Assembly: GCF_900182985.1 (NCBI RefSeq)
Contig: NZ_FXUY01000001.1
Span: forward strand, 682,001 to 746,000
Source of the DNA: Pseudomonas helmanticensis
GTDB lineage: Bacteria; Pseudomonadota; Gammaproteobacteria; Pseudomonadales; Pseudomonadaceae
Direction: 5' to 3'
Length of the DNA: 64,000 bases
A program made the position numbers and the translations under genes. Of the stretch, positions 10,062 through 20,177 are shown piece by piece. Every line of letters begins with the position of its first letter. The stretch's first letter is position 1. The notes below the pieces were generated by a model that worked only from the letters and a program-made list of their open reading frames with translations, searched no databases and had not been told where the DNA came from.

Positions 10062-10666
10062 CAGCAAACCTCCATAACAGTAAGCAAATCTTCCGTGCAT
10101 TGTTCTGCCGAAAGCGATGTGGACAGACCCAGGCGCAGACCGCCATTGGAGTCGTAAACGTAACTGGTGGCAGTGTGCGAGATGGTGTAGGTGTCGCCGG
10201 CCGGGACTTTCTCGTAGAACACGTCGAATTCCTTGGCCGTGGCCGCGGTTTCCTCAAGCGTGCCGTACAGCGCAACGAACGTCGGGTCGAAGGCTTTCAT
10301 GTAGGCGTCGAGGATTTCCGGGGTGTCGCGTTCGGGATCGAGGCTGATGAAAATCACCTGCAAGCGGTCGCCATCGGCGCCCATCAGCTTCTTGATTTTC
10401 GCCGCGCGGGCGAGGGTGGTCGGGCAGACTGCCGGGCACTGGGTGAAACCGAAGAACACCATCGGCATCATGCCGCGAAAGCTCGACAGCGTCATGGTTT
10501 CGCCGTCGGTGTTCTTCAGTTTGAAGGTGCGTCCCATGATCTTGTTACTCAGATCCTTGCCGTACTTGTACGACAGTTGGCCGCGGGTGTCGCAGCCGGC
10601 GAGCAGGCCGAGCCCGAGTACGCCCATTCCCGCAAGCACCTTGCGGCGAGTCAACAAAGCCGTCAT
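10061..10666 (-). CDS. SCO1/SenC family copper-binding lipoprotein
   Basis: 201-residue thioredoxin-fold protein acting with PCuAC to build the Cu(A) site of cytochrome c oxidase. Its metal ligands are visible as C77-x3-C81 (CPAVC) and His164 (TISHTATSYV). The N-terminus has an Arg-Arg-Lys patch, a hydrophobic stretch and a lipobox LLAGC with Cys25, so it should be membrane anchored on the periplasmic side. It is first gene of a two-gene operon. The rest of the oxidase assembly genes are not in the window. Confidence 0.93.
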   Translation of the reverse strand: MTALLTRRKVLAGMGVLGLGLLAGCDTRGQLSYKYGKDLSNKIMGRTFKLKNTDGETMTLSSFRGMMPMVFFGFTQCPAVCPTTLARAAKIKKLMGADGDRLQVIFISLDPERDTPEILDAYMKAFDPTFVALYGTLEETAATAKEFDVFYEKVPAGDTYTISHTATSYVYDSNGGLRLGLSTSLSAEQCTEDLLTVMEVC

Positions 10667-10822
10667 CTAATACCGCCTTTTGCAGCCCGTCAGTCGACAG
10701 GACTGGCGGGGGGTTAACCGTAAAAGCGGCGCATGATACCAAACTGAGACCAGACGACGGCTGCGGATCGCCGCGCGGTGTGGGATCTGGCGACAAAAGG
10801 TGTAAGAAAAAGTGACGAGTGC

Positions 10823-12217
10823 TTACTGCGCTTGCGCCGCATCGGCCCGCCAGCCGCCGCCCAGCGCGGTGTACAGGTTGACCTCGGCGACCAGTTGCGC
10901 GAGGCGGTCGGTGATCAATCCTTGCTGCGAACTGAACAGCGAACGCTGCGCATCGAGGAACGTCAGGCTGCTGTCGACACCGTTCTTGTAACGATTCTGC
11001 GCGAGGTTGTAATAGGTTTGCGTGGCCTCGACCAGATCGCGTTGCGCCTGCAATTGCTGCTGATAGGTGGCGCGCGCGGCGAGTCCGTCGGCGACTTCCT
11101 GAAACGCCGTTTGAATCGATTTTTCGTATTCGGCGACGGCGACGTCTTTCTGCAATTTCGAATAATCGAGGCTTGCGCGCAGGCTGCCGGCGTTGAAGAT
11201 CGGCAGGTTGATTTGCGGTTGAAAGGTCCACGCGCCGGAACCACCGCCAAACAATCCGGACAGATCGCGGCTGGAAGTGCCGGCATTGGCGGTCAGGCTG
11301 ACACTGGGGAAAAACGCCGCCCGCGCTGCGCCGATATTGGCGTTGGCGGCTTTCAGTTTGTATTCGGCCTGGAGAATGTCCGGGCGCCGTTGCAGCAAGT
11401 CCGAGGGCAAGCCGGCCGGCAGTTGCTCGACCAGATCACTGGCCAGCGGTTGTCCGGGCAAGGACGCCGGCACCGGCGTGCCGACCAGCAAGGTCAGGCT
11501 GTTCAGGTCCTGTGCGACCTGGCGCTGGTAGCGCGCCAGACTGGCTCGCGAACTATCGACGCTGGTTTGCGCCTGCGCCTGCTCCAGCGCCGAGGATTTG
11601 CCGGCATCGCGATTGCGCGTGGTCAGGTGCAGGCTCTGCTCGTCGGCGGCGAGGGTGTCGCGGGTCAGTTCGAGCAGTTCCTGATCGGCGCGCCAGGTCA
11701 GGTAGGCATTGGCGACGTTGGCCACCAGACTCAACTGCGCGCTGCGCCGTGCCTGTTCGGTCGCCAGCCAGGTTTGCAGCGCCTGCTCGCTGAGGCTGCG
11801 CACCCGGCCGAAGAAGTCCAGTTCGTAGGCGCTGATACCGAGGTTGACCGCGTAGGTCGAGTTGATCAGTGCCTTGCCTTGGGTCACGCTTGGCGGCATG
11901 CGCTGGCGTGATTCGCTGGCATTGGCCGACACCGCCGGGTACAGGTCGGCACGCTGGATGCGGTATTGCGCCTGAAACGCTTCGACGTTGAGCGCCGCGA
12001 CGCGCAGGTCGCGGTTGTTGACCAGGGCGCTTGCGATGAGTTGTTGCAGCGCCGGATCGTTGAACAGTGTGCGCCAGTCTTCGCTGGACGTGGCGGCCTG
12101 CGTTGGCAGCGGATATTGCGTTGCAACCGGTGAGGCGGGCCGCTGGTAGTCGGGAATCAAGGAGCAGCCGGCCATCAGCATGGCCATGGACAGCAGAGAA
12201 AATCGCAACGTCGACAT
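10823..12217 (-). CDS. Outer-membrane efflux lipoprotein, OprM/NodT family
   Basis: 464-residue trimeric outer-membrane channel subunit. The lipobox LMAGC (Cys18) follows a short signal peptide. Two repeated helical hairpins are typical of the family ([51 protein letters not shown]). The ATG at 12217 with GAGG upstream is preferred over the TTG one codon before. Lipopeptide loci of Pseudomonas commonly carry such a gene near the first regulator, where it probably completes a tripartite exporter with the MacA/MacB pair found after the NRPS genes. It is separated from the LuxR gene by a REP palindrome, so it may have its own promoter. Confidence 0.9.
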   Translation of the reverse strand: MSTLRFSLLSMAMLMAGCSLIPDYQRPASPVATQYPLPTQAATSSEDWRTLFNDPALQQLIASALVNNRDLRVAALNVEAFQAQYRIQRADLYPAVSANASESRQRMPPSVTQGKALINSTYAVNLGISAYELDFFGRVRSLSEQALQTWLATEQARRSAQLSLVANVANAYLTWRADQELLELTRDTLAADEQSLHLTTRNRDAGKSSALEQAQAQTSVDSSRASLARYQRQVAQDLNSLTLLVGTPVPASLPGQPLASDLVEQLPAGLPSDLLQRRPDILQAEYKLKAANANIGAARAAFFPSVSLTANAGTSSRDLSGLFGGGSGAWTFQPQINLPIFNAGSLRASLDYSKLQKDVAVAEYEKSIQTAFQEVADGLAARATYQQQLQAQRDLVEATQTYYNLAQNRYKNGVDSSLTFLDAQRSLFSSQQGLITDRLAQLVAEVNLYTALGGGWRADAAQAQ

Positions 12218-12282
12218 CAAACAGCCTCGTTCATGAAAGAGCAGATGCTTGTAGTGAATAACCTAAGCCAGACACTCCCCCC

Positions 12283-12367
12283 GTAGGAGCTGCGGCACGC
12301 TGCGATCTTTTGATCTTGTTTTTAAACAAAGCAGAATCAAAAGATCGCAGCGTGCCGCAGCTCCTAC
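12283..12367. repeat. REP-type inverted repeat, family 1
   Basis: Near-perfect arms GTAGGAGCTGCGGCACGCTG and CAGCGTGCCGCAGCTCCTAC with inner GATC-rich stems, flanked by C-run and G-run. It lies in the gap between the LuxR gene and the outer-membrane lipoprotein gene (both minus strand), where it may terminate luxR transcription. Confidence 0.92.
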
Positions 12368-12392
12368 AGGGGGGGAAGTCAGTTGAACCGGC

Positions 12393-13187
12393 TCAGGCCC
12401 CGGCCATCCATTTCGCCAGCCCATGCCGGCCACTGACCCCCAGTTTCGCCGTGGCGCGCTTGAGATAAGTCTCGATCGAGCTGTTCTTGACCCTCAGCCG
12501 TTCTGCCATTTGCGGCACCGTGCCGCCGGTCAACAGGCCCAGGCACACCTCCTTTTCGCGTGCCGAAAGAACGATGCCGCTCAGTCCCAGGCGTTCATCG
12601 AATACCTGCGCCAGCGGGGCCTGATCCAGTTCGGCCAAGGGCTGGCGCGGTTGTCTGGCGAGGAGTTGCCGACTGATCTGCGCATGGCGCTCGATCAGCG
12701 GCAGCAAGGTGTCGGAAAGGCTCTTGAGAAATGACAGTTCCGGCAGGGAAAACACGCGTTGGGTGTGCGGTCGGTAAAACGAGATGACGCATCGGCGGTT
12801 CGAGGTGCGCGAGACCAGATTGCACTGGTGGGCGCTGTGCTGCGGGTGGCGTGGCTGGAGCGAGGCTTTCAGTTGGATCAACAGCGAGTCGTTCATCTCG
12901 ATCATCTTCTGTAGCAACGGATGATCGTCCGGTCGCTGCAACGGGTCGGGCGGCGGGAAAGTCTGCGCCTGCCCGGCGCTGCCCAGCGGCTTGATCTCGA
13001 CCACGCTGGCCTGACGCTCATCCAGCGTCCATTCACTCAGATCGACGCGGTTGACCGGCACCAGGTTGTCGACCAACTGGAACATGTTGGTGGCGAAGTG
13101 ATCGTCGCCCGTGCTTGCAATCAGCTCCCCCAGTTGCCAGTAAAAGTGCGGGTTTTCCATGTTGCGAATGCTGCCGGTCAGATTCAT
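12393..13187 (-). CDS. LuxR-type regulator upstream of the lipopeptide NRPS genes
   Basis: 264-residue protein with a C-terminal LuxR/GerE helix-turn-helix (about 198-262; SAREKEVCLGLLTGGTVPQMAERLRVKNSSIETYLKRA). The N-terminal region has no recognisable autoinducer-binding domain and belongs to the class found beside lipopeptide synthetase genes (the arfF position in the arthrofactin locus). It is divergent from the first NRPS gene and is likely its activator. The ATG at 13187 is preceded by AAGGAT, which is part of a candidate RsmA/E site, pointing to Gac/Rsm control. The second regulator at the other end of the locus is a homologue with the same tail pattern (LGVSGRHGLAKWM versus LGISGRHSLMRWM). 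Confidence 0.92.
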   Translation of the reverse strand: MNLTGSIRNMENPHFYWQLGELIASTGDDHFATNMFQLVDNLVPVNRVDLSEWTLDERQASVVEIKPLGSAGQAQTFPPPDPLQRPDDHPLLQKMIEMNDSLLIQLKASLQPRHPQHSAHQCNLVSRTSNRRCVISFYRPHTQRVFSLPELSFLKSLSDTLLPLIERHAQISRQLLARQPRQPLAELDQAPLAQVFDERLGLSGIVLSAREKEVCLGLLTGGTVPQMAERLRVKNSSIETYLKRATAKLGVSGRHGLAKWMAGA

Positions 13188-13195
13188 ATCCTTGT
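13186..13195 (-). promoter_or_regulatory. Candidate RsmA/RsmE binding site over luxR ribosome site
   Basis: On the minus strand the sequence ACAAGGATAT overlaps the ribosome site and the first bases of the luxR start codon. It matches the SELEX-type consensus (A/U)CANGGANG(U/A) at all but one position. Binding would block translation initiation. Confidence 0.6.
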
Positions 13196-13664
13196 CATCC
13201 CTGTTTCAGAGCCATCACTGAATCGTCTGCCGTCTATGTAAAAGCCGCCCACGCAGTCATTTCTCCTTGAATGATCCGGTGGGGGATTTAAGCCTATGGA
13301 TTTGTCCTACGTCTGTAGGGGAAAACAGGGACACAAAGTGCCACTATTTCTGAATCTTGGCGCCGGGGTTCTGGCGGGGCGCAACACCAGCGAGGCGTCG
13401 CAAGTGACTGTTCAGTCATGCCAAGACCCTGAAAACCGGGATAATGCTTTTGGCTTATCGGCGGTGCTCAGGCAAATGGCGGCGCTGCTATGTGGTTCTT
13501 TTCCTACAAGCTTTTCAGAATTTCCTCTCCGAACTTCTAGGCGGTGCCTACGCTAGCCACGCCAGAACGGCCAAACAGCCGCGTGCAGGCGACGTGGTTG
13601 TCCGGGTTTCAGGTGTCATGTCGGTGTCGGGGCCGATGCTTGAATACCCGGCAAATTACATGAG
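13188..13664. promoter_or_regulatory. Divergent control region between luxR and the first NRPS gene
   Basis: 477 bases without a supported gene. An inverted repeat CCTAC-N4-GTAGG at 13306-13319 is a candidate binding site for the LuxR regulator. An open frame of 86 codons starting at 13296 with a GGGGGA ribosome-like site lies here but resembles nothing known. No clear -35/-10 pair could be assigned. Confidence 0.5.
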
Positions 13665-16600
13665 ATGGATCTTATGCCGCCTATTTCTGCCAACGTGGCG
13701 GACGATCAGTCCGCGCCTGTCGAGACGTTCCCTCTGACTGCCGCCCAACGGGATATCTGGCTGGACCAACTGAGTCGCGGAGATTCGCCGCTGTACAACA
13801 TTGGCGGTTACGTTGAACTGAGCGGGCCGCTGGATCCGCAGGTGCTGCAAGCGGCACTAGAGAGACTGGTTGCAGGCCACGATGCCTTGCGCACGGTGCT
13901 GCTCGCCGAGGTCGGTGACGACGGCCTGCCGCTGCAGGGATTTGCCCGGCAGTTGCCGGTGGCCATGCCGCTGCATGATGTCAGCGAGCATTCAGCACCA
14001 CAGTCAGCGGCACAGGCGTTGATCGAAAAACAGATGGCGCAGGGATGCCTGTTGAGCGGCCAAGCATTGTTTCGCTTCAGCCTCATTCGCCTTGATCGGC
14101 ACCGTCACTGGCTGGCGGCGCAGGCGCACCACTTGATCATCGATGGCTGGGGTTTCGGGCTGTTGTTCAAATCGCTGGGGGAAATCTACAGCGCGTTGTG
14201 CCGTGGCGAGCAGCCAGCCGTGGCAGCGCCGTCCTATGTCGGCTTCATCGACGATGACGCGCGCTACCGGCAGTCATCGCGCTACGAACTCGATCAACGC
14301 TACTGGCTGGACAAGTACCGCAGTATTCCCGAACCCTTGCTGACGCCGCGTCATCACGAACCCCTCGACCCTGAAACGGCGCCCAGCCTGATCCATGTCG
14401 AGGCTTTTCCGACGCTGTTGCACGAGCGCATGAAAGACACCGCACGGCAGCTCGGCGGCTCGGCGTTTCATGTGCTGCTGGCAGCGCTGCACGTGTATTT
14501 CAGTCGCACCGCGCAACGTGACGAGTGGGTGGTCGGCTTGCCGATCCTCAATCGCTCCGGGGCCATTTTCAAAAGCACCTTGGGCCTGTTCACCCAGGTC
14601 AGCGCGATGCGCTTGGGCTTTGGTCGAACACTGTCATTTGCCGAATTGATCAAGGCGATCGGCGCTGGCCTGAAGCAGGATTTCCGTCATCAGCGCTACC
14701 CGCTGAGCGAGATGAACCGCGCGCTGGGCCTGTTGCGCGAAGACCGTTCGCAGCTGTTCGAATTGTCGGTGTCCTACGAGCAGGATGACCATGACTACCG
14801 TTACGGTGAGGCGCCGGGGCACGTGGTCAAGGTCTCCAACCAGCACGAAGCGACACCGCTGGCCATTCACCTGCGCAGCAACCGTTACAACGACAAGGCC
14901 TGGTTGCATCTGGTGTATTCGCCGGCGTATTTCACGGCGGACGAGATCGCCTCGTTCACTGAGCGCTTGTTGCTGATCCTAGAACAAGGACTGGAATCTC
15001 CCGAACGGGCGATCGCCGATTTCGACCTGAGCACGCCGGCAGAAATCGCCCGGATCAATGAGTGGAACGACACTGGGGTCGGTTATTCGCAAGGTCAGAT
15101 GATTCATCAGCGGTTCGAGTCGCGGGCAGCCGAACAGCCGGACGCGGTGGTCGCCACTTATCAGGGACGGACGCTGAGCTACGCCGAACTGAATCGGCAA
15201 GCCAATGCGCTGGCCCATCATCTGCTGGGCCTTGGCGTACGGCCTGATGAGCGGGTTGCGATTATTGCGCGCAGAGGCCTGGAAACACTGGTCGGGCTGC
15301 TGGCGACGCTCAAGGCTGGCGCCGCTTATGTGCCGATTGACCCGGCGCATCCGCCCGAGCGCCTGAGTTATCTGCTCAGCGACTGCGCTCCCGTGGTGGT
15401 GCTGACGCAAAGCGCTGTGCGCGAGCGCTTGCCCGCCACAGCGTTGCCAGTGATCGAGCTTGATCGACGTGAATGGTCTCTCGACAACATCACTAATCTC
15501 GACGTACCCGGGCTGAACACCGGCAACCTCGCCTATGTGATTTACACCTCCGGCTCGACCGGGCTGCCCAAGGGTGTGATGGTCGAACACCGCACGCTGG
15601 CCAATCTGGTCGATTGGCACTGCGCGGCATTCGCTCTTGGCGCCGGGCAGCACACGTCGAGCCTCGCCGGGTTCGGTTTCGACGCGATGGCGTGGGAGAT
15701 CTGGCCCGCGCTCTGTGCCGGGGCGACGGTGCATTTTTCACCCGCGAGCGAAGGCAACGAAGACATCGACGCACTGCTCGCCTGGTGGCGTGCGCAACCG
15801 CTGGACGTCAGCTTCCTGCCAACACCGATTGCCGAATATGCCTTCAGTAAACAACTCGATCACCCGACCTTGCGCACCTTGCTGATCGGCGGTGATCGCC
15901 TGCGTCAGTTCAATCGTGCGCAGGGTTTTGCGGTGGTCAACAACTATGGCCCGACCGAAGCCTCGGTGGTCGCCACTTCAGGCCTGATCACGCCGGGGCA
16001 GGCGTTGCACATCGGCAAACCGGTGAGCAATGCCACGGCTTACTTGCTCGACGAGCAGCAGCGCCCGGTGCCGCTCGGCATCATCGGCGAGTTGTATGTC
16101 GGCGGCGCCGGTGTCGCGCGGGGTTATCTGAACCGTCCGCAATTGACCGCCGAACGCTTCCTTGACGACCCGTTCAGCACGCAGCCGGATGCGCGCATGT
16201 ACCGCACCGGCGATCTCGCCCGTTGGCGCGGCGATGGTAATCTTGAGTACATCGGCCGTAACGACGATCAGGTCAAAGTTCGCGGTGTACGTGTCGAGCC
16301 GGGCGAAATCGAAGCCGCTCTCGCCAGCCATGCGGCGGTGCAGGAGGCCGTGGTGCTGGTGCGCGACGGCCAACTGTTGGCGTGGTTCACCGAGCGTGAA
16401 GCGCTGGACATTCTGCAATTGCACGCGCACCTGACCTCGCGCTTGCCGGCCGCCATGCTGCCGGCCGCTTACGTACGTTTGGCGACGTTACCGCTGACGG
16501 CCAATGGCAAGCTCGACCGCCAGGCCCTGCCGGCACCGGGGCCGGAAGCGTTGATCCGACGTCAGTACGAGGCGCCACAGGGTGACGTCGAAATCGCTTT

Positions 16601-19600
16601 GGCGCAGATCTGGGCCGAGGTCTTGCAGGTCGAGCGGGTAGGGCGTCACGACCATTTCTTTGAGCTGGGCGGCCACTCGTTGTTGGCCGTCGGCCTGATC
16701 GAACGCATGCGCCAGATCGGCATGAGCAGCGATGTGCGGGTGCTGTTCAACCAGCCGACACTGGCAGCGCTGGCAGCGGCGGAGGGCAGTGGTCGCGAAG
16801 TCGAGGTGCCGGCCAACCGCATTCCCGCCGATTGCACGCACATCACGCCTGACCTGCTGCCTCTGGTGCAACTGGATCAGGCGATGATCGAACGTATCGT
16901 CGCGACAGTGCCGGGCGGCGCCGCCAACGTTCAGGACATCTACCCGTTGGCGCCGTTGCAGGAAGGCATTCTCTATCACCACATCACCGCCGCGCAGGGC
17001 GATCCGTATCTGCTGCAATCGCTGTTGGCGTTCGACAGCATCGAGCGGGTCGAGGCCTTCGCCGTTGCATTGCACCAGGTCATGGCACGCCACGACATCC
17101 TGCGCACGGCCGTGGTCTGGGAAGGGCTGACGTCACCGGTGCAAGTGGTTTGGCGTGAGGCCATTTTGCCGGTGCAGGAGGTTGAACTTGACCCTGTCCA
17201 CGGCGCGATCATCGATCAATTGCACGAGCGCTTCGACGCGCGGCGCTATCGCCTCGACGTCAGTCAGGCACCGCTGTTGCGTCTGATGTTTGCCCGTGAT
17301 CCCTTGCATAACCGCGTGGTCGGCATCTTGCTGTTCCATCATTTGGTGATGGATCACATCGCGCTGGAGGCGATGCGCGAAGAAATCCACGCCTGCCTAT
17401 CGGGTAGCGCCGAACCGCTGGCGGCACCGGTGCCATACCGCAACTATGTGGCGCAGACGCGTCTGGGTGTCAGTGAGCAGGAACATGAAACGTTCTTTCG
17501 GCAGATGCTCGGCGACATCGACGAGCCGACCTTGCCGTTCGCCTTGCACAACGTTCAGGGCGATGGCAGCAACATCGAAGAAGCCGAACAAGCTGTGGCG
17601 CCCGATCTCTATCAACGCATGCAGCAGCAGGCACGCTTGGCCGGCGTGAGTGTCGCCAGCCTGATCCACCTCGCTTACGCGCAGGTGCTGGCGGCGACAT
17701 CCGCTCAGCAAAGTGTGGTGTTCGGCACGGTGTTGATGGGCCGCATGCAGGGTGGCGCTGGGGCCGATCGCGCGCTGGGGGTGTTCATCAACACCTTGCC
17801 GCTACGGGTCGATGTCGGTGAAGGCGCGCGCGCAGCGGTGAAGTCCACCCACGCACGGCTGAGCGCTTTGCTCGGCCATGAACATGCCTCGTTGGCGCTG
17901 GCCCAGCGTTGCAGTGGCGTCGCCGCGCCAGCGCCGCTGTTCAGCGCCTTGCTCAACTACCGGCACAGCGATGATGTCGAGCAAAAAACCTCCCGGCAAA
18001 CCTGGGAGGGCATCGAGACGTTGGCCAACGAGGAACGCACCAATTACCCGTTTACCTTGAGTGTCGATGACTTCGGCACGGGCTTGCGCCTGACCAGCAG
18101 AACCTTGTCGAACATTGGCGCGCAGCGGATTTGCGCTTACGTGCAGGCGGCTTTGAACGGTTTGGTCGAGGCGTTGGAGACTACGCCGCAACGGCCGTTG
18201 AACAGTCTGGCGTTGCTGCCGCAAGAAGAACTGCACCAGCTGTTGGTCGAGTTCAACGATACGGCCGTCGATTGCCCGATGGACCAGCCGCTGCAGGCGC
18301 TGTTCGAGCAACAGGTGCTGCGCAAGCCGGATGCGATTGCGGTGCAATTTGCCGAGCAGCGCCTGACCTATCGCGAGTTGAACGAACAGGCCAACCGTCT
18401 GGCCCATCATCTGCGCGGACTCGGCGTACAAGCGGATTCGCGGGTAGCGATCTGCGTCGAACGCGGCCCTGAACTGGTGATCGGTCTGCTGGGCATTCTC
18501 AAGGCTGGCGGTGCTTACGTGCCGCTCGATCCGGATTACCCGCTGCAACGGCTCAACTACATGTTGCAGGACAGCGCACCGGTCGCGCTGCTGGTGCATG
18601 CGGCGACGCGCGATCTGCTCGGCGAACCCGGCGTGCCGTTGATCGATCTCGACCTCGGTTTATGGCAGGACCAGCCGCACGACAACCCGCAGGTGCCGGA
18701 TCTCGGCGCGACGAATCTGGCCTACATGATCTACACCTCCGGCTCCACCGGTACGCCGAAAGGCGTGATGATCGAGCACCGCAGCGCTTGCAACATGGTG
18801 CATTGGGGCTCGCAACTGGCGCCGCCCACCGAACACGGCGCGTTGCTGCAAAAGGCCCCGTACAGTTTCGACAGTTCGGTGTGGGAAATTTTCTGGCCGC
18901 TGTGCTCGGGCATGCGCCTGGTGCTGGCGCGGGCCGACGGCAATCGCGATTCGGCCTATGTGACGCAAGTGATCCGCGAGCAGAACATTACCGTGGTCAA
19001 GTTCGTGCCGGCGTTGTTGCAGCAGTTCATCGAACAGGACGACGTCAGCCAGTGCACCAGTCTCACCGATGTGCTCAACGGTGGCGGCGAATTGACCGTT
19101 GCGCTGGCCCGGCAAGTGCGCGAGCGCCTGCCGTGGGTGCGCCTGCACAACGTCTATGGGCCGACCGAAACCACGGTCGATAGCAGCGGCTGGACATTGG
19201 AACCCGGTGAACCTGTGCCGCCGACATGGGTGCCGATCGGCAAGGCGCTGAGCAACACGCGGCTGTATGTCCTCGATGGCTGCGATCAACCGGTGCCGCT
19301 TGGCGTCAGCGGTCATCTGCACATTGGTGGGGCGGGCGTGGCGCGCGGCTATCTGGGGCTGCCGCAATTGCAGGCCGAACGCTTTATCGACAACCCGTTC
19401 GTGGCCGGTGATCGCCTCTATCGCACCGGTGATCTGGTGCGTTACGGCGCTGATGGCAATCTCGAGTTTCTCGGGCGCAATGATTTTCAGGTCAAGCTGC
19501 GCGGGGTTCGTCTTGAGCTGGGCGAGATTGAAGCGCGTCTGCTGGAGCATCCGGCCATTCGTGAGGCGGTGGTGCTGGTACGCGATGAGCGACTGGTGGC

Positions 19601-20084
19601 TTATTACAGCGTGCGTGCCGAGTCGGCTGCTCCGACACTTGAAGCGTTGCGCGCGCATGTGTTGGCGCGGTTGCCGGAGTTCATGGTGCCCGGCGCCTAC
19701 GTACTGCTGGCGGCGCTGCCCCTGACGCCCAACGACAAAATTGATCGCAGGGCGTTACCGGAACCGGGGGCGGAGGCGCTGCTCAGCCGGCCTTATGCCG
19801 CGCCCGAAGGCGACGTGGAAACGGCCCTGGCGCAGATCTGGGCGCAGGTGCTCAAGGTCGAGCAGGTGGGGCGCGATGACAATTTCTTCGAACTGGGTGG
19901 GCACTCGTTGCTGGCGGTCAGTCTGGTCGCGCGCATGCGCCTGGCCGGGTTGCATGTCGACGCGCGCACGCTGTTCAGCCAGCCGACACTGGCCGCGCTG
20001 GCGGCACAGACCTCGCGACAGGCGAAGCAGGTCGAGATCGCCCCGACCACCATCCCCAACCTCAACCGCAAACGCCGCCTCTGA
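13665..20084 (+). CDS. arfA: Lipopeptide NRPS, modules 1-2 (ArfA-type)
   Basis: First synthetase of the lipopeptide, 2139 residues, order Cs-A-T-C/E-A-T. The starter C domain (about 20-460, active site HHLIIDG with His155, His156, Asp160) should attach a 3-hydroxy fatty acid to residue 1. A1 (about 480-985) has pocket residues D-A-W-F-L-G-N-V-V, the Pseudomonas Leu code; T1 has Ser1005 in GGHSLL. The second condensation domain (about 1060-1510; HHITAAQGD near its start and HHLVMDH core) is a dual condensation/epimerisation domain and should make residue 1 D-Leu. A2 (about 1535-2035) reads D-S-W-K-L-G-V-V-D, acidic (Asp or Glu); T2 has Ser2081. The basic tail (NLNRKRRL) may be a docking peptide for the next enzyme. 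Start uncertain: ATG 13665 or ATG 13674, neither with a good ribosome site. The symbol is by architecture; orthologues have strain-specific names. Confidence 0.95.
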   Translation: MDLMPPISANVADDQSAPVETFPLTAAQRDIWLDQLSRGDSPLYNIGGYVELSGPLDPQVLQAALERLVAGHDALRTVLLAEVGDDGLPLQGFARQLPVAMPLHDVSEHSAPQSAAQALIEKQMAQGCLLSGQALFRFSLIRLDRHRHWLAAQAHHLIIDGWGFGLLFKSLGEIYSALCRGEQPAVAAPSYVGFIDDDARYRQSSRYELDQRYWLDKYRSIPEPLLTPRHHEPLDPETAPSLIHVEAFPTLLHERMKDTARQLGGSAFHVLLAALHVYFSRTAQRDEWVVGLPILNRSGAIFKSTLGLFTQVSAMRLGFGRTLSFAELIKAIGAGLKQDFRHQRYPLSEMNRALGLLREDRSQLFELSVSYEQDDHDYRYGEAPGHVVKVSNQHEATPLAIHLRSNRYNDKAWLHLVYSPAYFTADEIASFTERLLLILEQGLESPERAIADFDLSTPAEIARINEWNDTGVGYSQGQMIHQRFESRAAEQPDAVVATYQGRTLSYAELNRQANALAHHLLGLGVRPDERVAIIARRGLETLVGLLATLKAGAAYVPIDPAHPPERLSYLLSDCAPVVVLTQSAVRERLPATALPVIELDRREWSLDNITNLDVPGLNTGNLAYVIYTSGSTGLPKGVMVEHRTLANLVDWHCAAFALGAGQHTSSLAGFGFDAMAWEIWPALCAGATVHFSPASEGNEDIDALLAWWRAQPLDVSFLPTPIAEYAFSKQLDHPTLRTLLIGGDRLRQFNRAQGFAVVNNYGPTEASVVATSGLITPGQALHIGKPVSNATAYLLDEQQRPVPLGIIGELYVGGAGVARGYLNRPQLTAERFLDDPFSTQPDARMYRTGDLARWRGDGNLEYIGRNDDQVKVRGVRVEPGEIEAALASHAAVQEAVVLVRDGQLLAWFTEREALDILQLHAHLTSRLPAAMLPAAYVRLATLPLTANGKLDRQALPAPGPEALIRRQYEAPQGDVEIALAQIWAEVLQVERVGRHDHFFELGGHSLLAVGLIERMRQIGMSSDVRVLFNQPTLAALAAAEGSGREVEVPANRIPADCTHITPDLLPLVQLDQAMIERIVATVPGGAANVQDIYPLAPLQEGILYHHITAAQGDPYLLQSLLAFDSIERVEAFAVALHQVMARHDILRTAVVWEGLTSPVQVVWREAILPVQEVELDPVHGAIIDQLHERFDARRYRLDVSQAPLLRLMFARDPLHNRVVGILLFHHLVMDHIALEAMREEIHACLSGSAEPLAAPVPYRNYVAQTRLGVSEQEHETFFRQMLGDIDEPTLPFALHNVQGDGSNIEEAEQAVAPDLYQRMQQQARLAGVSVASLIHLAYAQVLAATSAQQSVVFGTVLMGRMQGGAGADRALGVFINTLPLRVDVGEGARAAVKSTHARLSALLGHEHASLALAQRCSGVAAPAPLFSALLNYRHSDDVEQKTSRQTWEGIETLANEERTNYPFTLSVDDFGTGLRLTSRTLSNIGAQRICAYVQAALNGLVEALETTPQRPLNSLALLPQEELHQLLVEFNDTAVDCPMDQPLQALFEQQVLRKPDAIAVQFAEQRLTYRELNEQANRLAHHLRGLGVQADSRVAICVERGPELVIGLLGILKAGGAYVPLDPDYPLQRLNYMLQDSAPVALLVHAATRDLLGEPGVPLIDLDLGLWQDQPHDNPQVPDLGATNLAYMIYTSGSTGTPKGVMIEHRSACNMVHWGSQLAPPTEHGALLQKAPYSFDSSVWEIFWPLCSGMRLVLARADGNRDSAYVTQVIREQNITVVKFVPALLQQFIEQDDVSQCTSLTDVLNGGGELTVALARQVRERLPWVRLHNVYGPTETTVDSSGWTLEPGEPVPPTWVPIGKALSNTRLYVLDGCDQPVPLGVSGHLHIGGAGVARGYLGLPQLQAERFIDNPFVAGDRLYRTGDLVRYGADGNLEFLGRNDFQVKLRGVRLELGEIEARLLEHPAIREAVVLVRDERLVAYYSVRAESAAPTLEALRAHVLARLPEFMVPGAYVLLAALPLTPNDKIDRRALPEPGAEALLSRPYAAPEGDVETALAQIWAQVLKVEQVGRDDNFFELGGHSLLAVSLVARMRLAGLHVDARTLFSQPTLAALAAQTSRQAKQVEIAPTTIPNLNRKRRL

Positions 20085-20092
20085 CCTCTCCC

Positions 20093-20177
20093 TGTAGGAG
20101 CTGCCGCAGGCTGCGATCTTTTGATCTGCCTTTTTAAGAACAAGATCAACAGGTCGCAGCCTGCGGCAGCTCCTACA
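20093..20177. repeat. REP-type inverted repeat, family 1, inside the NRPS operon
   Basis: Near-perfect arms TGTAGGAGCTGCCGCAGGCT and AGCCTGCGGCAGCTCCTACA with an inner GATC stem. It starts 9 bases after the first NRPS stop and ends 145 bases before the second NRPS start, so any read-through transcript from the first gene to the second must pass it. Confidence 0.92.

Noticed and set aside
13296..13556. 86-codon frame in the leader of the first synthetase gene as a protein-coding gene
   Set aside because: It has a ribosome-like site, but its composition and sequence match nothing, and it overlaps the best operator candidate; noted as a finding but not called as a gene.
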